Below are positions 53,182 through 58,846 of a stretch of 58,846 bases of DNA, one piece after another. The first letter of the stretch is position 1; every line of letters starts with the position of its first letter. The DNA lies in contig NZ_JAUDRJ010000003.1 of NCBI RefSeq assembly GCF_030382115.1, positions 1,778,044 through 1,836,889 on the forward strand. The letters run 5' to 3'. The DNA comes from Nostoc sp. GT001 (GTDB lineage Bacteria; Cyanobacteriota; Cyanobacteriia; Cyanobacteriales; Nostocaceae). A program made the position numbers and the translations under genes. Under the pieces are notes generated by a model, which was not told the origin of the DNA, ran no database searches, and saw only the letters and a list, made by a program, of their open reading frames with translations.

Positions 53182-54612
53182 ATGAAATTGCCAATAAACC
53201 AAGATCAAAATCCATTTAGTGGTCAAGAACAAAGGCTAGAGTCATCTAATGCTTCACATTTAGCGCAAATAAATGAGAATGCGGCAGGAATTGACTTGGG
53301 TAGTGCAGAACATTGGGTGTGTGTTCCGCCTCTGAGAGACGAGAAAAATGTGCGGCGATTTGGATGTTTTACCCCAGATTTGATGGCAATGGCTGATTGG
53401 TTGAGTCAATGTGGCGTAACATCTGTAGCAATGGAGGCAACAGGAGTATATTGGATTCCGGTGTTCCAAATTTTGGAAACCAGAGGGTTTGAGGTCAAAC
53501 TGGTAAATGCTCACCATTTGAAAACAGTGCCAGGACGTAAAACAGATGTCAAAGACTGTCAATGGTTACAACAGTTACACACCTATGGGCTATTGTCTGG
53601 CTCTTTCCGCCCAGAAGATCAAGTTTGTATCTTACGTAGTTATATTCGCCAAAGAGAATGCTTGATTAAAAGTGCTGGAACTCATTTGCAAAGAATGCAA
53701 AAAGCACTGATTCAAATGAATCTACATTTACATCAAGTGATTAGCGATATTAGTGGTTTAACTGGAATGACAATTATTAAGGCAATTGTCGCTAGTGAAC
53801 GAGACCCACAAAAGTTAGCTGCCCTCAAAGACCCTAGAATTAAAAGTAGTAAAACAGACATTGCTAAAGCCCTAACTGGAGACTATCGTCCAGAACATTT
53901 GTTTGTCCTCAATCAAGAGTTAACCCTTTATGAGGTTTATCAACAACAGATAGCTGCCATAGATAAAGAAATTGAAAAATGTTTAAATACGTTTGAAATT
54001 AAAGTACAGGATGAACCACCTCCCAGCAAGCGAAAACGCAGAAAAAAGCCCGTAGGCAATAATCCCAATTTTGATTTACGTAAATATCTTTATCACATTT
54101 CTGGCGTAGATTTTACCCTGATTGATGGCCTTGATGTTTTGACTGTGCAAACCATTTTCTCAGAAGTTGGATTAGACCCCAAACGATTTCCCACTGTTAA
54201 GCACTTTACCTCATGGTTGGGTTTATGCCCTGGTCAAAAAATTACTGGTGGTAAAGTCAAAAGTTCTCAGACTCGTCGAGTTGTTAATCGTGCAGCTTCG
54301 GCTTTTCGGATGGCTGCTTTTTCTCTAACTCAAAGCCGTTCTGCTTTGGGTGCTTTTTACAGGCGTTTACGATCGCGCTTGGGTGCTCCAAAAGCCATCA
54401 CCGCTACTGCCCATAAATTGGCACGCTTGTTTTACCAAATGTGGGCGACTGCTGGGCAATATACCGACCCTGGTATGGACTACTATGAGCAAAAATATCA
54501 GGAACTGATTCTCAAAAATCTCAGGAACAAAGCTCATGCTCTTGGTCTTGAAATTGTCCCAATTTCTCCAGAGCAGCAAAATACTCTATCCTCTCCTACC
54601 CTTGCTACATAA
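53182..54612 (+). CDS. IS110-family transposase
   Basis: A 476-residue transposase. The N-terminal DEDD (RuvC-like) domain has Asp in AAGIDLGSAEHW, Glu in VAMEATGVYW and the Asp pair in KTDVKDCQWL. The C-terminal IS116/IS110/IS902 domain has LIDGLDVLTVQTIFSEVG and SWLGLCPGQKITGGKVKSS. A basic Lys/Arg-rich insert (PPSKRKRRKKP) lies between the two. IS110 transposases recombine DNA guided by a bridge RNA. Where I would expect a nucleophilic Ser (in the related SGGK pattern), this protein has Thr355. Start ATG 53182. The element's ends cannot be fixed by eye. Confidence 0.92.
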   Translation: MKLPINQDQNPFSGQEQRLESSNASHLAQINENAAGIDLGSAEHWVCVPPLRDEKNVRRFGCFTPDLMAMADWLSQCGVTSVAMEATGVYWIPVFQILETRGFEVKLVNAHHLKTVPGRKTDVKDCQWLQQLHTYGLLSGSFRPEDQVCILRSYIRQRECLIKSAGTHLQRMQKALIQMNLHLHQVISDISGLTGMTIIKAIVASERDPQKLAALKDPRIKSSKTDIAKALTGDYRPEHLFVLNQELTLYEVYQQQIAAIDKEIEKCLNTFEIKVQDEPPPSKRKRRKKPVGNNPNFDLRKYLYHISGVDFTLIDGLDVLTVQTIFSEVGLDPKRFPTVKHFTSWLGLCPGQKITGGKVKSSQTRRVVNRAASAFRMAAFSLTQSRSALGAFYRRLRSRLGAPKAITATAHKLARLFYQMWATAGQYTDPGMDYYEQKYQELILKNLRNKAHALGLEIVPISPEQQNTLSSPTLAT

Positions 54613-54644
54613 GCTTTACGCAAAGTGTTTCTTCAGAGAGGGTT

Positions 54645-54938
54645 ATATCATGTCCGCTTGATTACTTACTAAACCCCAAGAACCCCACCCCGCCAAAGCT
54701 GCGCTTTGTCTCCCCTCCCGAAGAGCGGGGAGGGGGGCTTTCAAGGGCAGGCTTTTAGGCTTTCGATAAATAGTTGAGAATGTTCTCAATTATTGAACGT
54801 AGTTTTAAGTTCTCAGACAATGGTTTTGGTTTTAAAATCCCAAAAATTTGTCTAATCAAAAAAACCTGCCCCAGAAAGGGGGCTGGGGGTGGGGTGCAAT
54901 GACTCTGGGAATCATAACTAATTATGCGGACATGATAT
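54645..54938. mobile_element. MITE-like element, copy 2, with a nested insertion
   Basis: Same 13-bp inverted ends as copy 1: ATATCATGTCCGC at 54645-54657 and GCGGACATGATAT at 54926-54938. It is longer (294 bp) because of an insertion at 54740-54877. It starts 33 bp after the IS110 stop codon. Confidence 0.75.
54740..54877. mobile_element. Nested small insertion inside MITE copy 2
   Basis: 138 bp with imperfect inverted ends (TTCAAGGGCAGG at the left, CCTGCCCCAGAAA at the right) flanked by a direct 7-bp repeat GGGGGCT (54733-54739 and 54878-54884). Copy 1 of the surrounding MITE lacks it. Confidence 0.55.
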
Positions 54939-54949
54939 TAGTGGTGTTC

Positions 54950-54982
54950 AGATCTCCGACTTCTTGAAGAAGTCGGGGATCT
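54950..54982 (-). terminator. Hairpin downstream of the Dev ABC operon
   Basis: AGATCTCCGACTTCTT / AAGAAGTCGGGGATCT gives a 15-bp near-perfect stem. Hairpins of this repeat type are widespread in cyanobacteria; here it could end the minus-strand operon. Confidence 0.45.
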
Positions 54983-55049
54983 AGCCGCCCCACAAAATTA
55001 ATGAGACAGACCACTAGTGATGTAAAATCCCTCTTATTTGGCGACAAAT

Positions 55050-56369
55050 CTATTGTTGTAACACCGAGAGAGTACCTTCTAGAATCACACTGAGCGGTGC
55101 AGTTAGTTCGCGAAGTAGACGTTCATCATTGGCATCAAAGGGGCTATCTCCTAGTTTATTAGTCAACACAACCACTGCAAACACTTGGTTTTTGCTATTA
55201 AACATAGGTAAGCAAAGGATATTACAAGTATGATATCCAGTTGCTCGATCAATTTCTCTATAGAACTGAGGATTTTGCTGAACATCAGTTATATTTACAC
55301 TCTCACCAGTGGTGGCAACATAACCACTAATACTAGCATTCATCGGCAGGAAAATTTCTACCGCTTCTTCATTTTCACTCCGGGAAACCTTAGACCAAAG
55401 CTGGTTTTTTTCCCGATCGACCACAAAGATAGTTGCTCGATCCGCACCCATAATTTGGGCAATTTTCCAGGCTAAAGCCCTAATCACTTCCTCAATATTT
55501 GCTTTTAGCATTTGCTCGCTGAGAATATTCATTGCTTGCAAAACTTGTTCAAATTCTTCTTTGAGCTTCTGAAGCAAACTCAAAAACTGAGGGATTGTTA
55601 ATTCTTCGAGCGTGCGGCTCAATTCCTCTTTCTTCGCTTTAACTAATGAGGTCGTTGTACTCTCAATGTCTAGAATTGCTTGTTCTGTAGGTGAGGCTAA
55701 ACGACCATCTTCTAAATGAACGATGCGATCGGCAATATCTAAAATCCGGTTGTCATGGGTTACGAGCAAAATCGTACAATTTTGCTGCTTTGCCAGTTTT
55801 TGCATTAGTTCCACCACATCTCGACCGCTGGCTTTGTCTAGCGCTGCTGTTGGTTCATCTGCCAAAATCAGTTGGGGTCGGTTTACCAAAGCCCGCGCGA
55901 TCGCTACTCGTTGTTTTTGTCCGCCTGATAACTGGTGTGGATAAGAATGAATCCGCTTTTGAAGCCCCACTTGCTCTAATATTGCTTGCGATCGCTCTTG
56001 CGCTTCTTCCATTGCGATCGCATCATTCAACACCAAAGACATTTGGACATTTTGGTTTGCGGTTAGGGAACCTAACAAATTATGAGCTTGAAAAATGAAC
56101 CCGATCTGCTTGCGGACATTTTCCAATAACCGATTATTCACCCCGCTTAACTCGTGTCCTAATACTTGAAGGCTACCTTCCTGAACAGAACGCAATCCCC
56201 CAATTAAAGTCAGCAGTGTTGTCTTCCCAGACCCGGAGGGGCCGGACATAATCACAATTTCTCCAGGATAAATCTTCAAAGAAATATCAAATAATATTTG
56301 TTTGCGTAATTGACCCTTTCCATAGTAATGATTGATGTTTTTGATTTGAATAACTGGTTGGGTAGACAT
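55050..56369 (-). CDS. devA: DevA-type ABC exporter ATPase with C-terminal GAF domain
   Basis: A 439-residue protein. Residues 1-225 are an ABC ATPase of the MacB/DevA type: Walker [10 protein letters not shown] (Gly43-Thr51), signature [15 protein letters not shown] and Walker [13 protein letters not shown]. The remaining 215 residues start with a helical linker and form a GAF domain ([20 protein letters not shown]...[21 protein letters not shown]). Standard DevA proteins lack this GAF part. It would energise the two permeases encoded upstream in the same operon; the GAF may sense a ligand that controls export. Confidence 0.92.
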   Translation of the reverse strand: MSTQPVIQIKNINHYYGKGQLRKQILFDISLKIYPGEIVIMSGPSGSGKTTLLTLIGGLRSVQEGSLQVLGHELSGVNNRLLENVRKQIGFIFQAHNLLGSLTANQNVQMSLVLNDAIAMEEAQERSQAILEQVGLQKRIHSYPHQLSGGQKQRVAIARALVNRPQLILADEPTAALDKASGRDVVELMQKLAKQQNCTILLVTHDNRILDIADRIVHLEDGRLASPTEQAILDIESTTTSLVKAKKEELSRTLEELTIPQFLSLLQKLKEEFEQVLQAMNILSEQMLKANIEEVIRALAWKIAQIMGADRATIFVVDREKNQLWSKVSRSENEEAVEIFLPMNASISGYVATTGESVNITDVQQNPQFYREIDRATGYHTCNILCLPMFNSKNQVFAVVVLTNKLGDSPFDANDERLLRELTAPLSVILEGTLSVLQQ

Positions 56370-56401
56370 TAGTTTAAATCAACATCTATTCAAAATTTTT
56401 A

Positions 56402-57595
56402 TTAATAAATATCAGCCGGATCTATCTTTTGCAGCTTTCTGGTTGCTATCAGTCCAGAAACAACACACATTAAAACCGTTAAACATAGCACAAAGCTGAT
56501 AACGTGAAAATTCATCTCTAATTGCAGCCCTGTAGCCGTAGAAATTAACTGATAAAAAACAAAGCTTAAGCAAAAACCCGGAAAAAAACCAAAAAATGAA
56601 AGAATGATAGATTGGAGAAAAACAATACCGACAAGATAAAAATTAGAATGGCCAATGGCTTTCAAAGTGCCATATTGAGGTAGATTATCTGCAACATTAC
56701 TATAGATAATGTTGTAAACTACGACAATACCAACCACAAAACCGATGATTGTTCCTAGTCCAAAAATAGCCCCAATTCCAGATGATTGCGTCCAATAATC
56801 TAGTTCTTTGGCAATAAAATGTTGTTTCGTGTAAACAACTATATCAGATGGTAAAGATTGATTTAAAAACTTTTCTAGGCGATCGCTATTCGTTCCTGGA
56901 GTCACTTTGATTAGACCAATATCAACGTCGTTGAGCGATGAACGAAACTTGGAATCAATTCCAGAAGGTCTAGTTGCAAAGATTCTCAGAAAATTAAGAT
57001 CGCTAACAATTAAATTACCATCAGTTACAAAGTCAGCACCCAGTTCAAAGGTTCCAATTACTTTGACTTGGACACCAGAAAGCTCAGTTGTCACACCCGG
57101 TTGCATAGAACCATAATCTTTGCGAGACCTGCTATCGGCCAATAGAGTGTTGGGCATTTGGAGGGCAAATTCAGCCGCTTGAATCTCAGGTAAGAGAAAA
57201 ACAGGATCGTCTAGATTAAATCCAAACACTCGGATAGACCTTTCCTCAGCAGTTCCATAACGTCTCCAGCTACCGAGAGTGATATAAAGTGGATAAGCTG
57301 CTGCAACGCCTTCAAATTGTCTAACTTGATATAATCGACTTCGATTAAAAGTTTCGTCAATAACGGTAACATAGCGCCGCTGACTGAGCATGATTAAATC
57401 AGCATTGAATGCCTGAATAAACGCAACGTTACTATTCAACATTGCATTCTGAAATCCAAGTTGGGAAAACATGAGAAAAACCGCAAATGCGATCGCAGCT
57501 AATGCTGTGAAAAACTGCGATCGTTGCTGGAGCAGATTGCGCCAGGCCAGGGAAAACTTAAAGAGGGCAACTCGAACCTTTTTGCTAGAAAACAT
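56402..57595 (-). CDS. devC: DevC-type ABC exporter permease, second copy
   Basis: A 397-residue permease starting at ATG 57593-57595 (MFSSKKVRVALFKFSLAWRNLLQQ); a TTG five codons upstream also reads in frame. One hydrophobic segment at the N-terminus, a large periplasmic region and three at the C-terminus (FxsX/FtsX fold). Family features are SLAWRNLLQQRSQF and QYGTLKAIGHSNF. It overlaps the upstream permease by 11 bp and is followed by the ATPase after 32 bp. Together they form an ABC exporter; in Anabaena the DevBCA exporter moves heterocyst glycolipids, but paralogues with other substrates exist. Confidence 0.9.
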   Translation of the reverse strand: MFSSKKVRVALFKFSLAWRNLLQQRSQFFTALAAIAFAVFLMFSQLGFQNAMLNSNVAFIQAFNADLIMLSQRRYVTVIDETFNRSRLYQVRQFEGVAAAYPLYITLGSWRRYGTAEERSIRVFGFNLDDPVFLLPEIQAAEFALQMPNTLLADSRSRKDYGSMQPGVTTELSGVQVKVIGTFELGADFVTDGNLIVSDLNFLRIFATRPSGIDSKFRSSLNDVDIGLIKVTPGTNSDRLEKFLNQSLPSDIVVYTKQHFIAKELDYWTQSSGIGAIFGLGTIIGFVVGIVVVYNIIYSNVADNLPQYGTLKAIGHSNFYLVGIVFLQSIILSFFGFFPGFCLSFVFYQLISTATGLQLEMNFHVISFVLCLTVLMCVVSGLIATRKLQKIDPADIY

Positions 57596-58745
57596 CGGCG
57601 GGATCTGCAACTAAAACTTTGCGAGCAACAACAAATCCAGACGCACTACATGTCACAATCGTCAGAACAAACACGAATAACATCCGACTAACAGTCATGG
57701 CGACTGGTAGTCTTGTGGCAATAAAAATGGCATGGTACATCCCCAAAGCCAGAAGGCAACCAGGAATAAACCCCAGCGTCGCCAGCACAAGCGCTTCCTG
57801 GATAACGACCGACAACAAACGCAAATTAGTATATCCAATGGCTTTTAAGGTTGCATACTCATGCAAGCGTTCATTGACATCAGAACTCAGGACTTGATAC
57901 ACAATCACAGTCGCAACTAGAAAAGCCATGATCACAGCAACACCAATGATATAACCGAGCGAAGTAGACTTAACCCAATATTCCCGATCTCTAGACATCG
58001 CTTCTTGACGACTGAATACTTTAATCGTTGCTGGCATGATTTGGCGTAAGTTTTGCACCACTTCATCAACCTTTACACCAGGCTCAACTGTAATCAACCC
58101 CAGACTTACATCATCTAGCGATCGCCCCGGATTCAAACGAATAAAATTTTGATCGCTAACAATTGCAGTGCCATCAGCACGGATAGTATTATTTAAGCTA
58201 AACAGCCCTACAATCTCAACTTCTTGCCTGTTCAGTTCAGTTTTCAGACCCACTTCTCTCGGGCCAAATTCAGAGCGTGAGAGGCTATTCATTAACAAGG
58301 TATCTTGACGTTGTAGGGCTGGTAAAGACTGATAAACTTCTGGCACGCGCAACACAGGATCTCGGTAATTAAACCCCAAAAGCAAAAGCGCTCGTATTCG
58401 CTTTGTTTCTACATTACGCCACGAGCGAAACGCGAGGTAAAGTGGTCTGGCAGCAGCAACGCCATTCGTCCCTCCTGCCTGATATAAATAACGTCGGGAA
58501 AAGGGTGGAACATAGGTGGACTCCGGCGACTTGGATGAAATCAATACAATGTCAAAATTGAGGCTGTCATAGAGGAGCGTCGCTCCCTTCATCACTCCGC
58601 TAAAGAGTCCAAGTTGCATAAATACTAAGGAAACCGCAAAGCTGATGGCTGATACTCCCGCGCCTAAGCGAGCTTTACTCTGAATTAAGTTTTGCCATGC
58701 CAATGGGGGTCCTTTCCAGTGTTTGCGGTGCTGACGGTTAGTCAC
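57585..58745 (-). CDS. devC: DevC-type ABC exporter permease, first copy
   Basis: A 386-residue permease starting at GTG 58743-58745 with AGGAG eight bases upstream. It shares the layout of the next gene: N-terminal membrane segment (LGAGVSAISFAVSLVFMQLGLF), extracellular domain, and three C-terminal segments, with EYATLKAIGYTNLRLL matching KAIG of its partner. Two different permease genes in one operon point to a heterodimeric membrane domain. A membrane-fusion gene (DevB) would be expected upstream, beyond the right edge. Confidence 0.9.
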   Translation of the reverse strand: MTNRQHRKHWKGPPLAWQNLIQSKARLGAGVSAISFAVSLVFMQLGLFSGVMKGATLLYDSLNFDIVLISSKSPESTYVPPFSRRYLYQAGGTNGVAAARPLYLAFRSWRNVETKRIRALLLLGFNYRDPVLRVPEVYQSLPALQRQDTLLMNSLSRSEFGPREVGLKTELNRQEVEIVGLFSLNNTIRADGTAIVSDQNFIRLNPGRSLDDVSLGLITVEPGVKVDEVVQNLRQIMPATIKVFSRQEAMSRDREYWVKSTSLGYIIGVAVIMAFLVATVIVYQVLSSDVNERLHEYATLKAIGYTNLRLLSVVIQEALVLATLGFIPGCLLALGMYHAIFIATRLPVAMTVSRMLFVFVLTIVTCSASGFVVARKVLVADPADVF

Positions 58746-58846
58746 ATTCCCTGACTCCTGATAATTTAGAGACCTTTAAAAATTGTGAAAGTCCAAGTTC
58801 CGAATGCCACTAAGTTAAGATACAGCCCTTGCCCTAACTTCCAGCC
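58746..58846. other. Right edge of the window
   Basis: 101 bp upstream of the first permease. Only its ribosome binding site (AGGAG) is recognised; the upstream neighbour lies outside the window. Confidence 0.4.

Overview
The window reads as a chromosomal stretch of a filamentous, Nostoc-like cyanobacterium. The evidence is frequent GCGATCGC (HIP1-type) octamers, a cyanobacterial-type glutamate-cysteine ligase, an HstK-type Ser/Thr kinase-histidine kinase hybrid, DevA/DevC-type exporter genes, an ethylene-receptor-like histidine kinase, and many GC-rich palindromic repeats and MITE-like elements.

Left flank (1-2772): the 5' part of a fused PabA-PabB aminodeoxychorismate synthase runs off the left edge, followed by a decayed gene remnant.

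Positions 2773-19563 hold a complete, previously unannotated-looking Tn7-like transposon of 16,791 bp. It has perfect 26-bp terminal inverted repeats of the TGT...ACA type, a 5-bp target duplication (ACAAC), and extra TnsB-type binding repeats. Its core is a TnsA-TnsB fusion, TnsC and two paralogous TniQ/TnsD proteins. It sits 31 bp past the 3' end of a tRNA-Ala(GGC) gene, which is the likely attachment site. I see no cas genes and no CRISPR array. The cargo is defence-like: an HsdR_N-type nuclease domain protein, then a tightly packed HerA ATPase, NurA nuclease and DNA amino-methyltransferase operon, two small paralogous HTH proteins surrounded by shared palindromes, and a DUF262/HNH (GmrSD-like) restriction protein. 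The HerA-NurA-methyltransferase module is the best candidate here for an undescribed system.

Positions 19595-28694: tRNA-Ala, tRNA-Met, a LysM/M23 cell-wall peptidase, trmL, gshA, a phospholipase-D-fold protein, a bile-acid/sodium symporter-family transporter and a small hypothetical gene, all on the minus strand.

Positions 29165-34501: a PaoABC-type molybdenum aldehyde oxidoreductase operon whose large subunit carries a one-base frameshift, then a small protein with a double-glycine leader, a terminator, and a MITE-like insertion for which an uninterrupted copy of the target exists elsewhere in the window.

Positions 34502-42788: a two-gene light/ligand-signalling pair (ethylene-receptor-like sensor kinase plus a response-regulator/PAS/kinase), then a Rieske oxygenase, and a translationally coupled trio (fatty-acid-hydroxylase family, left-handed beta-helix acyltransferase-like, GH3-family acyl-adenylating enzyme). 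A MITE separates the Rieske gene from the trio.

Positions 42892-58846: a coiled-coil protein, an SDR with a nested CIA30 domain (HCF173-like), a DUF155 protein, a type IV pilin-like protein, the giant HstK-type kinase, an IS110-family element with a structured upstream RNA candidate (possible bridge RNA), nested MITEs, and a Dev-type ABC exporter (ATPase with a C-terminal GAF domain plus two different permeases) whose membrane-fusion partner presumably lies beyond the right edge.
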